A DNA stretch of 64,000 nucleotides from an uncultured Clostridium sp. (GCA_905213875.1 CAJMJN010000002.1:90822-154821); one strand, 5' to 3'. Shown: positions 1 through 9,068, counted from the first letter of the stretch. The notes: generated by a model not told the origin, from the sequence alone. Program-made: numbers and translations.

Positions 1-518
1 TGAACTATACAGTTACAAGAGTTGGAACAGAATTAGAAAATCAGTTGAAAAATTATAATTTTAATGTAGTACATAATCAAGATTATCATGATTATCCATC
101 ATATAATGGATCATATACAAGATCATTAAAAACTGTCGAAGGAATTTTAGAAACAGCACCAAGTGACATAATTATTGATTTACATAGAGATGCAGTAGGC
201 TCAAGAAGCGATTATGCACCAACTGTAAAAATAGGAGACGAAGAAGCCGCACAAATAATGTTTGTAATAGGAACAAACAATGGCGGATTGTGGCACCCTA
301 ACTGGAATCAGAATTTAAAATTCGCAGTAAAAGTGCAAGAAAAAGCAGAAGAATTGTATCCAGGGTTGTTTAAACCAATAATGCTAACAAAATCGAGATA
401 TAATCAACATACTGGAAAATATGCAAATATAATAGAAGTAGGGGCAACAGGAAACACATTAGAGCAATGTTTAAATAGTATGAAATATTTAGCTAAAATT
501 ATGAATGATATAACCTGA
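1..518 (+). CDS. spoIIP: Stage II sporulation protein P (SpoIIP), C-terminal part, cut by window edge
   Basis: The reading frame is open from base 3, so the gene begins before the window; the TTG at 45 is not a likely start. The visible 172 codons match the SpoIIP peptidoglycan amidase/endopeptidase domain: an IDLHRDAVG motif (nt 177-203), which holds a zinc ligand and catalytic residues in the family, and an IIEVGATGNTLEQ motif (nt 429-467) near the end. In spore formers SpoIIP works with SpoIID and SpoIIM to thin septal peptidoglycan during engulfment. The TGA stop (516-518) forms the first bases of a palindromic repeat. The family call is firm; the exact subtype rests on the C-terminal half only. 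Confidence 0.82.
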   Translation, partial: NYTVTRVGTELENQLKNYNFNVVHNQDYHDYPSYNGSYTRSLKTVEGILETAPSDIIIDLHRDAVGSRSDYAPTVKIGDEEAAQIMFVIGTNNGGLWHPNWNQNLKFAVKVQEKAEELYPGLFKPIMLTKSRYNQHTGKYANIIEVGATGNTLEQCLNSMKYLAKIMNDIT

Positions 519-603
519 TTTTGGGGATGATTTTGGGGACGGAGCAAAAAATCATTTTTATATAAAATTTTTAAAATGATTTTTTGCTCCGTCCCCAAAA
601 TCA
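516..603. repeat. Palindromic intergenic repeat with GGGGACGGAGC core, copy 1
   Basis: Two perfect 31-base arms (528-558 and 573-603) are reverse complements separated by a 14-base AT loop. The core is GGGGACGGAGC on the left and GCTCCGTCCCC on the right. A 12-base partial duplication of the left end (516-527) precedes it and supplies the TGA stop of spoIIP. The first 28 bases of the left arm recur exactly at 51094-51121. The GC-rich core stands out from the AT-rich surroundings. As RNA it would form a very stable hairpin and could end spoIIP transcription, but it lacks a proper trailing U tract. It looks like a REP-type element; no transposase for it is visible here. Confidence 0.85.
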
Positions 604-604
604 C

Positions 605-633
605 TTGAAATTTATTCCAACTTTATATATAAT
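605..633 (+). promoter_or_regulatory. Sigma-A promoter of pgi
   Basis: TTGAAA (605-610), 17-base spacer, TATAAT (628-633). Transcription would start near 640, which rules out the in-frame GTG at 634 as the pgi start. Confidence 0.75.
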
Positions 634-672
634 GTGGACAGAAAATTCAAAAGAAAGTTGAGGGATATAATT

Positions 673-1980
673 ATGGCAGAAATTAAACTAAATTTAAAAA
701 ATTCAGGAATTACACAAAAAAGTATTATGGAATATAAAGCACAAGTAGAAAATATCCATAAAGACCTACACAAAAGGTCAAATGAAGAAGATGATTTTGT
801 TGGATGGTTAGAATTACCAACTAACTATGATAAAGAAGAATTTAAAAGAATTAAAAAAGCTGCAAAAAAAATAAAAAAAGAATCTGATATATTGGTCGTA
901 ATAGGAATTGGTGGTTCATATTTAGGAGCAAGAGCTGTTATCGAATCATTAACAAGTACATTTAACAATATGTTACCTGCAAAACAAAGAAAATTTCCTC
1001 AAATTGTATATGCAGGGAATAATTTAAGTTCAAATTATTTAAATGAATTGATAGAATATATTGGAGATAAAGATTTTTCTGTAAACGTAATATCTAAATC
1101 AGGTACTACAACAGAGCCTGCAATTGCTTTTAGAGTATTTAGAGAAATCTTGGAAAATAAATATGGAATTGATGAAGCAAGAAGTAGAATTTATGCAACT
1201 ACAGATAAAGCAAAAGGAGCATTAAAAACATTAGCTGAAAATGAAGGCTATGAACAATTTGTTGTTCCAGATAATGTGGGTGGAAGATATTCTGTTTTAA
1301 CAGCAGTAGGATTACTTCCAATTGCAGTAGCAGGAATTGATATAGATAAATTAATGGAAGGTGCTAGAGTAGCACAAGAAAGATATAATGATCCTAACTT
1401 AAAATATAATGAGTGTTATCAATATGCAGTTGTAAGAAATATTTTATATAAATTATATAAAAATACAGAAATTTTAGTAAATTATGAGCCTAAAATGCAT
1501 TATTTTACAGAATGGTGGAAGCAACTATTTGGTGAAAGCGAAGGAAAAGATGAAAAAGGAATTTTACCAGTTGGTGTCGATAATACAACAGATTTACATT
1601 CAATGGGACAATATATTCAACAAGGAAGAAGAAATTTATTTGAAACAGTTATTTCAATAAAAATACCTAATTCTGATTTTACAATAAACTCTGATGATGA
1701 TAATTTAGATGGATTAAATTATTTAGCTGGTAAAAAATTAGACTATGTAAATAAAAAAGCAATGGAAGGAACTGTACAGGCACATGTTTCAGGCGATGTT
1801 CCAAATATAGAAATTTCTCTAAACAAATTAGATGAGGAAAATCTAGGAGAATTAATATATTTCTTTGAAAAATCATGCGCGATGTCTGGAAGCATATTAG
1901 GAGTAAATCCTTTTAATCAACCAGGAGTTGAAGAATATAAGAAAAATATGTTTAAATTATTAAAAAAACCAGGTTATTAA
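673..1980 (+). CDS. pgi: Glucose-6-phosphate isomerase
   Basis: It interconverts glucose 6-phosphate and fructose 6-phosphate in the cytoplasm. The 435-residue product has the family phosphate-binding motifs GIGGSYLGARA (about residue 78) and SKSGTTTEPA (about 141), a GGRYSVLTAVG motif (about 203), and the usual C-terminal NPFNQPGVEEYK (about 408). The ATG at 673 is chosen because GAGGG (660-664) sits eight bases upstream and the promoter -10 box ends at 633; an upstream in-frame GTG at 634 would lie at the promoter. It is monocistronic between its own promoter and a terminator. fba and pyk elsewhere in the window belong to the same pathway. Confidence 0.97.
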   Translation: MAEIKLNLKNSGITQKSIMEYKAQVENIHKDLHKRSNEEDDFVGWLELPTNYDKEEFKRIKKAAKKIKKESDILVVIGIGGSYLGARAVIESLTSTFNNMLPAKQRKFPQIVYAGNNLSSNYLNELIEYIGDKDFSVNVISKSGTTTEPAIAFRVFREILENKYGIDEARSRIYATTDKAKGALKTLAENEGYEQFVVPDNVGGRYSVLTAVGLLPIAVAGIDIDKLMEGARVAQERYNDPNLKYNECYQYAVVRNILYKLYKNTEILVNYEPKMHYFTEWWKQLFGESEGKDEKGILPVGVDNTTDLHSMGQYIQQGRRNLFETVISIKIPNSDFTINSDDDNLDGLNYLAGKKLDYVNKKAMEGTVQAHVSGDVPNIEISLNKLDEENLGELIYFFEKSCAMSGSILGVNPFNQPGVEEYKKNMFKLLKKPGY

Positions 1981-1985
1981 AATAG

Positions 1986-2010
1986 AAATCCCTTTTAAAG
2001 GGATTTTTAT
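1986..2010 (+). terminator. Rho-independent terminator after pgi
   Basis: Inverted repeat AAATCCCTTT / AAAGGGATTT (1986-1995 and 1997-2006) followed by T residues, six bases after the stop codon. Confidence 0.8.
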
Positions 2011-2026
2011 TATATTGTACATAACA

Positions 2027-2057
2027 TTGCAAAAAAGAAAAGACTGTGATATATAAT
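2027..2057 (+). promoter_or_regulatory. Possible promoter of acyl-ACP thioesterase gene
   Basis: TTGCAA (2027-2032) and TATAAT (2052-2057) with a long 19-base spacer; the -10 is good and the spacing is suboptimal. Confidence 0.45.
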
Positions 2058-2100
2058 AAAACAATTAATGAAATTACAAAAATAGAAGGTGAAAGCAAAA

Positions 2101-2823
2101 ATGATTTATGAAGAAAATTTTAAAATAGGACTAAAGGATATAGGTAAAAATAATTTAATAAAAAATAAGGCAATTTTAGAAATGCTAGAAAATATAGGCG
2201 CATTTCAATCTGATTTAGTAGGGTATGGAATAAATGACATAATAAAAAATAAAATTACGTGGATATTATTAGAATGGGACTTAAAGGTAATAGATAGACC
2301 TGAATATGGAAATGAATTGAAAATAAGAACATGGGCAAGAAATGCAAATAGATTTTTTACATATCGAGATTTTGAAATATATGTTAAAGATAAACTTGTT
2401 GCAGTTGCAACATCTAAGTGGGCACTAGTTGATATAGAAAAAAGAAAAATAGCTATAATAACAGAAGAAATTATAAAAGCATATAAAATGGAAGATAAGA
2501 GTGTATTGAAGATAGATAATTTAGAAAAAATTAAGATGCCAGAAAAATTTGAAAATATAGTAAAATATGAAATTAAAAGACGAGATATAGATGTAAATAA
2601 ACATTTGCATAACTTGTATTATTTAGATTTAGCCTATGAGGCATTACCAGAAGATATTTATAACAATAAAAGACCATTTAATAATGTTAAAATTGTATAT
2701 AAAAAAGAAATAAGACTAGGAGATATAGTAAACTGTGAATATTCAAAAGTAGAAGGAAAACATATTATAATAATAAAAGATCAAGAAGAACAAAAAGTTC
2801 ATGCAATTATTGAGTTATATTAA
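2101..2823 (+). CDS. Acyl-ACP thioesterase (FatA/FatB-like family)
   Basis: The 240-residue protein has the double hot-dog layout of acyl-ACP thioesterases. The first half carries WILLEWDLKVIDRP and the motif TWARNANRFFTYRDFEIY (about residues 78-95). The second hot-dog contains DIDVNKHLHNLYYLDL (about 163-178), where the family has its Asn/His catalytic residues. Such enzymes hydrolyse fatty acyl-ACP to free fatty acids. The ATG at 2101 has AGAAGGTGA (2084-2092) at correct spacing; the in-frame GTG at 2089 falls within that ribosome binding site. It is monocistronic. The acyl-chain preference cannot be predicted. Confidence 0.88.
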   Translation: MIYEENFKIGLKDIGKNNLIKNKAILEMLENIGAFQSDLVGYGINDIIKNKITWILLEWDLKVIDRPEYGNELKIRTWARNANRFFTYRDFEIYVKDKLVAVATSKWALVDIEKRKIAIITEEIIKAYKMEDKSVLKIDNLEKIKMPEKFENIVKYEIKRRDIDVNKHLHNLYYLDLAYEALPEDIYNNKRPFNNVKIVYKKEIRLGDIVNCEYSKVEGKHIIIIKDQEEQKVHAIIELY

Positions 2824-2929
2824 AATATAAAACATTCAATTAAAATGTTTATATAAAGCCTAAAATTGTTAAAAACATAAAAAAATAGTGAAAAATGAAA
2901 GAAAAAATCAAAAAAAGTGGTTAAAAATC

Positions 2930-2957
2930 TTGAAATTAGGAAAAACTATGTTATAAT
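2930..2957 (+). promoter_or_regulatory. Sigma-A promoter of pyk
   Basis: TTGAAA (2930-2935), 16-base spacer, TATAAT (2952-2957) with an extended TGT just before it. It excludes upstream in-frame starts for pyk. Confidence 0.75.
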
Positions 2958-2988
2958 AACAATTGGTTTAAAAAGGGAGGAATTTGTA

Positions 2989-4431
2989 ATGAATGAACAA
3001 TTAAGAAAAACAAAAATAATAGGAACAATAGGACCTGCTAGTGAAAACGAAGAAATGTTTACAAAATTAGTAAAAGCAGGACTAAATGTAGCAAGAATTA
3101 ACTTTTCTCATGGTGGATATGAAGAAAATAAGGAAAAAATTGAAACAATAAAAAGAGTAAGAAAAACTTTAGGAAAACCTGTTGCTTTAATGTTAGATAC
3201 AAAAGGACCAGAAATTAGAACAGGTGTATTAGAAACAGGAGACGAAAAAGTAGTAATAAATGAAGGACAAACATTTACATTTGTTCATGATGACATTATA
3301 GGAAATAATGAAAAAACAACAATTACTTATAAAGATTTATATAAAGAAGTAAAAGTTGGAACAGAAATGTTAGTTGATGATGGAGCTATAAAATTTAGAG
3401 TAACAGAAATAAAAGATAAAGATATAGTTTGCGTTGCTTTAAATACAGCAAAATTAGGAAGCAGAAAAACAATGAATATTCCATCAGTAAATATTCAAAT
3501 GGAATTTTTATCAGAAAAAGATATTAAAGATATAACACAAGGAATTACTGCAGGATTTGATTATATAGCAGCATCATTTGTAAGAAGAGCACAAGATGTT
3601 AGAGATATAAAAGAATTATTAAAAGCAAATGGTGGAGAAAGAATAAAAATAATCTCTAAAATTGAATGTCAAGAAGGAATTGACAATTTTGATGAAATAT
3701 TAGAGGAATCAGATGGAATAATGGTAGCTCGTGGAGATATGGGAGTTGAAGTTCCAATGGAAATGGTTCCTATATATCAAAAACAAATCATTAAAAAATG
3801 TAATAAAATAGGAAAACCAGTTGTTACAGCTACACAAATGTTAGAATCAATGACATCAAATCCAAGACCAACAAGAGCAGAAGTAAGTGATGTTTCAAAT
3901 GCTGTATATGATATAACAAGTGATATTATGCTATCAGGTGAATGTGCTATGGGTAAATATCCTGTAGAATGTATTGAGGCTATGGTAAAAATATCTAAAG
4001 CAACAGAAAACTCAATTCATTATTGGAATAGATTTTATAAAAGAAGTTTTGACCATAACAAAAAAGATATGGAAGAAGCTATTGCATACACAACAGCTGT
4101 TACAGCAGAACAAATTGCAGCAGATGCTATTGTAGCTTATACAAACACAGGAAGATCAATAGAAAAATTAGCTTCAGTTGCAACTGAATGCCCTGTATTT
4201 GCAATAACAGATGATGAAAAAACATTTAACCAATTATCAATAGTATTTAATGCTACACCAGTATTATGTGAAGGTGAAAAAACTATAGATGATACAATAT
4301 CAGCAGGAATTGAAAAATTAAAAGCTGAAGGATTATTATCAGAGGGAGACATGGTTGTTTTATCAGGAGGGGCATCAGCATTAAAGAAAGAAGAAAAAGG
4401 TAAAGTTATTGGGGGATGTGTTAGAATTTAG
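2989..4431 (+). CDS. pyk: Pyruvate kinase
   Basis: It converts phosphoenolpyruvate and ADP to pyruvate and ATP. The 480-residue product carries MLDTKGPEIRTG (about residue 65), the active-site region KIECQEGIDNFDEI (about 224), MVARGDMGVEVP (about 245), and TATQMLESM (about 281) followed by PTRAEVSDVSNAV. The C-terminal allosteric domain is present, and there is no extra PEP-utilising domain of the kind seen in some Firmicutes. GGGAGG (2975-2980) lies eight bases before the ATG at 2989; the frame is open further upstream but that stretch contains the promoter. Monocistronic. Confidence 0.97.
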   Translation: MNEQLRKTKIIGTIGPASENEEMFTKLVKAGLNVARINFSHGGYEENKEKIETIKRVRKTLGKPVALMLDTKGPEIRTGVLETGDEKVVINEGQTFTFVHDDIIGNNEKTTITYKDLYKEVKVGTEMLVDDGAIKFRVTEIKDKDIVCVALNTAKLGSRKTMNIPSVNIQMEFLSEKDIKDITQGITAGFDYIAASFVRRAQDVRDIKELLKANGGERIKIISKIECQEGIDNFDEILEESDGIMVARGDMGVEVPMEMVPIYQKQIIKKCNKIGKPVVTATQMLESMTSNPRPTRAEVSDVSNAVYDITSDIMLSGECAMGKYPVECIEAMVKISKATENSIHYWNRFYKRSFDHNKKDMEEAIAYTTAVTAEQIAADAIVAYTNTGRSIEKLASVATECPVFAITDDEKTFNQLSIVFNATPVLCEGEKTIDDTISAGIEKLKAEGLLSEGDMVVLSGGASALKKEEKGKVIGGCVRI

Positions 4432-4472
4432 TTTCATAACACCATAAATATAAAATTAAAACTTAAATAACT

Positions 4473-4560
4473 AAAACGAAGTTTAATATTGTAATAAACA
4501 TAAATTATTAAATATAAAATTTAATAATAAGCTTATTATAAAAAAACTTCGTTTTTTATT
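4473..4560 (+). terminator. Terminator after pyk
   Basis: Arms AAAACGAAGTTT (4473-4484) and AAACTTCGTTTT (4544-4555) enclose a long AT-rich loop that has its own small palindrome around an AAGCTT; a T-rich tract follows. Confidence 0.7.
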
Positions 4561-4580
4561 TTACGAAATTTACATTTTTA

Positions 4581-4610
4581 TTGTTATTTAGATAAAAAGT
4601 ATGTTATACT
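4581..4610 (+). promoter_or_regulatory. Sigma-A promoter of der
   Basis: TTGTTA (4581-4586), 18-base spacer, extended TGT-TATACT (-10 at 4605-4610). The ATG at 4601 lies inside this promoter and cannot be the der start. Confidence 0.65.
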
Positions 4611-4717
4611 ATAAAAGTACAGAAAAACTACAGCAAATAAGATATGAACAAAATATGAACATCAAATGTATACAAAAAATTATAATCAGAAATAGATTTA
4701 AGAAAGGAAAAATAAAT

Positions 4718-6061
4718 ATGGCAAAACCAATTGTAGCAATAATAGGAAAACCCAATGTAGGAAAATCTACTTTTTTTAATTATTTAGCAGGAACAAGAAT
4801 ATCTATTGTAGAAGACACACCAGGTGTTACAAGAGATAGAATTTATGCTGAAACTAATTGGAGAGGTAGAGATTTTACTCTAATAGACACAGGTGGAATT
4901 GAACCTGATTCAGATGATATAATACTTTCTCAAATGAGAGAACAAGCAAACTTAGCAATAGAAATGGCAGATGTAATAATATTTTTAACAGATGTAAGGC
5001 AAGGAGTAACAGCTGCAGACCAAGAAATAGCATTGATGTTAAAAAAATCTAAAAAGCCAATTGTTTTAGTTTGCAATAAAGCAGACAATTTAGAAAAATA
5101 TCAAAATGAAGTATATGAATTTTATAATTTAGGAATAGGAGAACCACATCCAATTTCAGCATCAAATGCTATTGGAATAGGAGATGTTTTAGACGAAATA
5201 TATGAACATTTTCCCAAACAAAATGAAAATGAAGAAGACGGATTAATAACAAAAGTTGCTTTAATAGGAAAACCAAATGTAGGAAAATCTTCTTTAGTTA
5301 ATAGAATTATAGGCGAAAATAGAAGTATTGTAAGTGATATTCCAGGAACAACAAGAGATGCAATTGATACAAACTTTAAAAATGATAAAGGCGAATATAT
5401 TTTAATAGATACAGCAGGATTAAGAAGAAAAAGCAAAATAAAAGAGGATATCGAAAAATACAGTATAATTAGAACAATGCTTGCAATCGAAAGAGCAGAT
5501 GTGTGTTTAATGATGATAGATGCAACACAAGGAGTTACAGACCAAGATACTAAAATTGCAGGAGAAGCACATGAAGCGGGAAAAGGTGTAATAATTGTAG
5601 TAAACAAATGGGATGCAATAGAAAAAGATAATCATACATTAGAAGCATATAAAAAAGATGTTTATGAAAAATTAAAATATCTTTCATATGCACCTATAAT
5701 ATTTATTTCTGCAAAAACAGGACAAAGAGTAAATAAATTATTTGAATTAATAAATTATGTAGCAGAACAAAATTGTATGAGAATAAAAACATCTGTGTTA
5801 AATCAGGTTGTAAATGAAGCAATTGCAATAGTTCAACCACCATCTGATAAAGGAAGAAGATTAAGAATCTATTATGGAACACAAGTATCAACAAAACCAC
5901 CAACATTTGTTATATTTGTAAATGATAAAAGTCTATTCCATTTTTCATATGAAAGATATTTGGTAAATCAAATAAGAAAAGAATTTGGATTAGAAGGAAC
6001 ACCAGTAAGAATAATAGTAAGAGAAAAATCTGATAAAGAAGCTCAAAAGGAGGGGTATTAA
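4718..6061 (+). CDS. der: Ribosome-assembly GTPase Der (EngA)
   Basis: Der is an essential tandem GTPase needed to mature the 50S ribosomal subunit. The 447-residue protein has two G domains: P-loops GKPNVGKST (about residue 10) and GKPNVGKSS (about 184), switch motifs DTPGVTRD and PGTTRDAID, and base-specificity motifs NKAD (about 122) and NKWD (about 297). A C-terminal KH-like domain follows from about residue 355. The start at 4718 has AAAGGA (4704-4709) upstream and gives the family N-terminus MAKPIVAIIGKPNVG. plsY begins one base after its stop, so the two are probably co-translated. Confidence 0.97.
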   Translation: MAKPIVAIIGKPNVGKSTFFNYLAGTRISIVEDTPGVTRDRIYAETNWRGRDFTLIDTGGIEPDSDDIILSQMREQANLAIEMADVIIFLTDVRQGVTAADQEIALMLKKSKKPIVLVCNKADNLEKYQNEVYEFYNLGIGEPHPISASNAIGIGDVLDEIYEHFPKQNENEEDGLITKVALIGKPNVGKSSLVNRIIGENRSIVSDIPGTTRDAIDTNFKNDKGEYILIDTAGLRRKSKIKEDIEKYSIIRTMLAIERADVCLMMIDATQGVTDQDTKIAGEAHEAGKGVIIVVNKWDAIEKDNHTLEAYKKDVYEKLKYLSYAPIIFISAKTGQRVNKLFELINYVAEQNCMRIKTSVLNQVVNEAIAIVQPPSDKGRRLRIYYGTQVSTKPPTFVIFVNDKSLFHFSYERYLVNQIRKEFGLEGTPVRIIVREKSDKEAQKEGY

Positions 6062-6062
6062 A

Positions 6063-6710
6063 ATGGTTATATACATAATTATGGCATTAATTGCATATGT
6101 AATAGGAAGTATAAATTTTTCAGTTATAATAAGTAAAAAGGTTGCAGGATTTGATGTAAGAGAAAAAGGAAGCGGAAATGCAGGAAGTACAAATATGTTA
6201 CGTTCTGTAGGAAAAAAAGCAGCAGCATTAACTTTGGTATGTGACATTTTAAAAGGAGTTATATCTATAGGAATCGCAGTTGTATTAGGAAATATGGTAC
6301 AAGATATAAATAGAGAACTATTAGTACAAATAGCAGGAATCGCAGTTGTATTAGGACATACTTTCCCAGTATTTTTTGGATTTAAAGGTGGAAAAGGTGT
6401 TGCAACATCATTAGGAGTACTATTAATAAGCAACTGGCAAATAGGATTAATATGTCTAGTATTTGCATTAGTACTTATGGTTTTAACAAAAATGGTATCA
6501 CTTGGATCTTGTGGAGCAGCAGTTCTATATCCAGTTTTAACTTTATTTATAAACCAACATTATACAGTTTTAACAGAAGGAAAAAGTGGAAAAGCGTATT
6601 TAATTTATAGTATTATTTTAGCAGTAATTGTATTATATAATCATAGAAGTAATATAAAAAGATTATTAAATGGAACTGAAAACAAATTAAGTTTTAAAAG
6701 TGCCAAATAG
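6063..6710 (+). CDS. plsY: Acyl-phosphate:glycerol-3-phosphate acyltransferase PlsY
   Basis: PlsY is an integral membrane enzyme that transfers an acyl group from acyl-phosphate to glycerol 3-phosphate, the first committed step of phospholipid synthesis. The 215-residue sequence has several hydrophobic segments and the family motifs GSGNAGSTNM (about residue 37) and GHTFPVFFGFKGGKG (about 98). A strong AAAAGGAGG lies at the end of der, so the two are coupled. The next gene, gpsA, makes its substrate glycerol 3-phosphate. PlsX is not in the window. Confidence 0.95.
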   Translation: MVIYIIMALIAYVIGSINFSVIISKKVAGFDVREKGSGNAGSTNMLRSVGKKAAALTLVCDILKGVISIGIAVVLGNMVQDINRELLVQIAGIAVVLGHTFPVFFGFKGGKGVATSLGVLLISNWQIGLICLVFALVLMVLTKMVSLGSCGAAVLYPVLTLFINQHYTVLTEGKSGKAYLIYSIILAVIVLYNHRSNIKRLLNGTENKLSFKSAK

Positions 6711-6841
6711 CAACGAATGTGTAGAAATATATGACACTGAGAATTGTATTAAGCAAAAAAGCAACAAAGTTGTATAAATAATATGCTGAAAAAATTAATA
6801 ATTATGGGCTTTGATAGTAAATTGGAAAGGAACGAAAGATT

Positions 6842-7828
6842 ATGAGAAATGTAGCAATAATAGGAAGCGGAAGCTGGGGTACAGCATTAGCTGTATGTTT
6901 AGCCAACAACGGAAACAATGTAAAGATTTGGTCTTTTTGTGAAGAAGAAAAAGATTTAATAAATAATAAAAAGCAATGCAAGTTTTTGCCAGGAGTAGTA
7001 ATTCCTAATAATGTGGAATGTATGACTGATTTTGAAAAGGTAATTGATGGAGCAGATTTTATATTACATGTAACACCATCAAAATTTACAAGATCTACAT
7101 TTAAACAATATAAACAATATGTAGGAGACAAACCAGTAATTATTTGTTCAAAGGGATTTGAAAAAGAAACATTACAAACATTAGATGATGTAATAAAAGA
7201 TGAATTACCATCAGCAAAAATTGGAGTTCTAACAGGGCCTAGCCATGCAGAAGAAGTTGCTATAAGTATTCCGACAGTATTAGTTATAGCATCTGAACAT
7301 GAAGAAATATTACCACTTATACAAGATACATTTATGTCTAAAAATATGAGAATATATACATCAACAGATGTAAAAGGACTTGAATTAGGAGGAGCATTAA
7401 AAAATATTATTGCATTTTGTGCTGGCGTAGCAGCTGGAATTGGACTAGGAGATAACTCCTTTGCGGCATTAATTACTAGAGGTTTAGGTGAAATATCAAG
7501 ATTAGGAGTTAAATTAGGTGGAAAACAAGAAACATTTTATGGCTTAAGTGGACTTGGAGATTTAATTGTTACATGTCTTAGTGAACACAGCAGAAATAGA
7601 AGAGCAGGAAAACTAATAGGTCAAGGAAAAACACTTGAAGAAACAAGAAAAGAAGTTGGAATGGTAATAGAAAGTATAGACAATATAGATGTAGCTTATG
7701 AATTAGGAAAAAGAAATAATATATATATGCCAATAATAGAAACAGTATATGATGTTATTTATAATGGATTAGATCCTAAAAAAGCTGTTGAAGATTTAAT
7801 GACAAGAGAAAAGAAAAGTGAAATCTAA
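6842..7828 (+). CDS. gpsA: NAD(P)H-dependent glycerol-3-phosphate dehydrogenase
   Basis: It reduces dihydroxyacetone phosphate to sn-glycerol 3-phosphate in the cytoplasm. The 328-residue protein has an N-terminal Rossmann motif IGSGSWGTALA (about residue 7), the substrate-binding TGPSHAEEVA (about 130), the conserved GALKNIIAFCAG containing the catalytic Lys (about 187), and GLGDLIVTC. A GGAAAGGAA ribosome site precedes the ATG. The 131-base gap after plsY holds no clear terminator, so der-plsY-gpsA may form one operon. Confidence 0.96.
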   Translation: MRNVAIIGSGSWGTALAVCLANNGNNVKIWSFCEEEKDLINNKKQCKFLPGVVIPNNVECMTDFEKVIDGADFILHVTPSKFTRSTFKQYKQYVGDKPVIICSKGFEKETLQTLDDVIKDELPSAKIGVLTGPSHAEEVAISIPTVLVIASEHEEILPLIQDTFMSKNMRIYTSTDVKGLELGGALKNIIAFCAGVAAGIGLGDNSFAALITRGLGEISRLGVKLGGKQETFYGLSGLGDLIVTCLSEHSRNRRAGKLIGQGKTLEETRKEVGMVIESIDNIDVAYELGKRNNIYMPIIETVYDVIYNGLDPKKAVEDLMTREKKSEI

Positions 7829-7956
7829 TATTTGTGTTAAAATTACACTAAGCAGAAAATTTGTTTTATAATTTTTCTAAAAAACAAATAAAATTTTAAA
7901 TTGATAATAAATTTAATAAAAATGGTAATAATATGAAAAAAGAAAGGATGAGTGCA

Positions 7957-8631
7957 ATGGAATTTTTTGATAAGTTAAGTAAAAAAGCTTCAGAAGCATA
8001 TAAAATTACAGCTGACAAAACAGGTAAAATAGCTAAGGAAACTAAATTAAAATTAAAAATTAGTGAGTTAAAGTCAGAAATAAATACAATATATACTGAA
8101 ATTGGTAAAAAAGCATATGAAAAACATACAATAAAAAATGGTGGCGAAAAATGCACTGAAAATGTATGTGAACAAATAAAAGAAAAATGCTTAAAAATAG
8201 ATGTATTAAGTGATGAAATAGATAATTTATTAAAACAATGTCTAGAATTAAATGATAAAAAACAATGTGAAAATTGTTATGCAGAAATAGAAAAAGATGT
8301 TAAATTTTGCCCACATTGTGGAGCAAAGCAAGAAGAAATTGCAGTTGAAGCAGAAGTACTAGAAGCAGAAGAAAATAGTAATTCTGATGACGATGACAAT
8401 GTATTTGGTGCAGAACAAGAACCAGAAAATACAGATAATAGTGAAGAAGTAAAAGAGCAACCAGAAAATAACGAGAAAAATGATCAAATAGATAATGAAG
8501 AAAATTCAGAAGAAAAAGAAAAAACTAATTTAGAAAAAACAGTTGAAGTAGAATCAAATGTAGAAACACAAACAGATTCAGCAGAAATGGAAGAAGACAA
8601 GAAAGATGTAAAAGAAGACGGAGAGCAATAA
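7957..8631 (+). CDS. Zinc-ribbon protein with long acidic tail, function unknown
   Basis: The predicted product is 224 residues. Residues 1-90 form a Lys-rich helical region of coiled-coil type (starting MEFFDKLSKKASEAYK). A zinc ribbon follows with Cys pairs CENC (about 105) and CPHCG (about 118). The remainder is a very Glu/Asp/Asn-rich, probably disordered tail. The start at 7957 is preferred because AGAAAGGATG (7941-7950) gives normal spacing; in-frame ATGs at 7933 and 7948 are too early. The stop codon TAA shares its last base with the dtd start, so the two are translationally coupled. No function can be assigned. Confidence 0.75.
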   Translation: MEFFDKLSKKASEAYKITADKTGKIAKETKLKLKISELKSEINTIYTEIGKKAYEKHTIKNGGEKCTENVCEQIKEKCLKIDVLSDEIDNLLKQCLELNDKKQCENCYAEIEKDVKFCPHCGAKQEEIAVEAEVLEAEENSNSDDDDNVFGAEQEPENTDNSEEVKEQPENNEKNDQIDNEENSEEKEKTNLEKTVEVESNVETQTDSAEMEEDKKDVKEDGEQ

Positions 8632-9068
8632 TGAAATTAGTTGTACAAAGAGTAAAAAATGCACAAGTAGAAGTAGAAGGTAAATTAGTAGGAAAAATAG
8701 AGCAAGGTTTTTTGGTATTACTAGGTGTTACACATAGTGATACCAAAGAACAAGCTGATTATTTAGTGAAAAAATTGTGTAAACTAAGAGTTTTCAAAGA
8801 TGAAAACGATAAAATGAATTTAGGTCTAAAAGATATAAATGGAGAATTACTAATAGTTTCACAATTTACACTATATGCAGACTGCTCTAGTGGAAATAGA
8901 CCATCTTTTATAAATGCTGCTAAACCAGAACAAGCGGAAGAATTATATGAATATTTTTGCGAACAATGTGAGCAAAATAACATTAAAGTAGAAAAAGGAA
9001 TATTTGGAGCAGATATGAAAGTTAGTCTTTTAAATGATGGCCCAGTAACAATAATAATGGAAAAGTAG
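8631..9068 (+). CDS. dtd: D-aminoacyl-tRNA deacylase
   Basis: Dtd removes D-amino acids (and glycine from tRNA-Ala) from mischarged tRNAs. The 145-residue length is typical. It starts MKLVVQRVKNAQVEVEG and carries the catalytic SQFTLYAD (about residue 77) and the cross-subunit GPVTI motif (about 138). NRPSF is also conserved. It overlaps the preceding stop codon by one base (TAATG). Its own stop directly abuts the stop of the convergent gene on the other strand. Confidence 0.96.
   Translation: MKLVVQRVKNAQVEVEGKLVGKIEQGFLVLLGVTHSDTKEQADYLVKKLCKLRVFKDENDKMNLGLKDINGELLIVSQFTLYADCSSGNRPSFINAAKPEQAEELYEYFCEQCEQNNIKVEKGIFGADMKVSLLNDGPVTIIMEK

Noticed and set aside
634..672. GTG start 13 codons upstream for pgi
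   Set aside because: It lies directly after the -10 box of the pgi promoter, before the transcription start.
5122..5607. A 161-codon antisense open frame within der
   Set aside because: Shadow frame over the second G domain of Der; no ribosome site.
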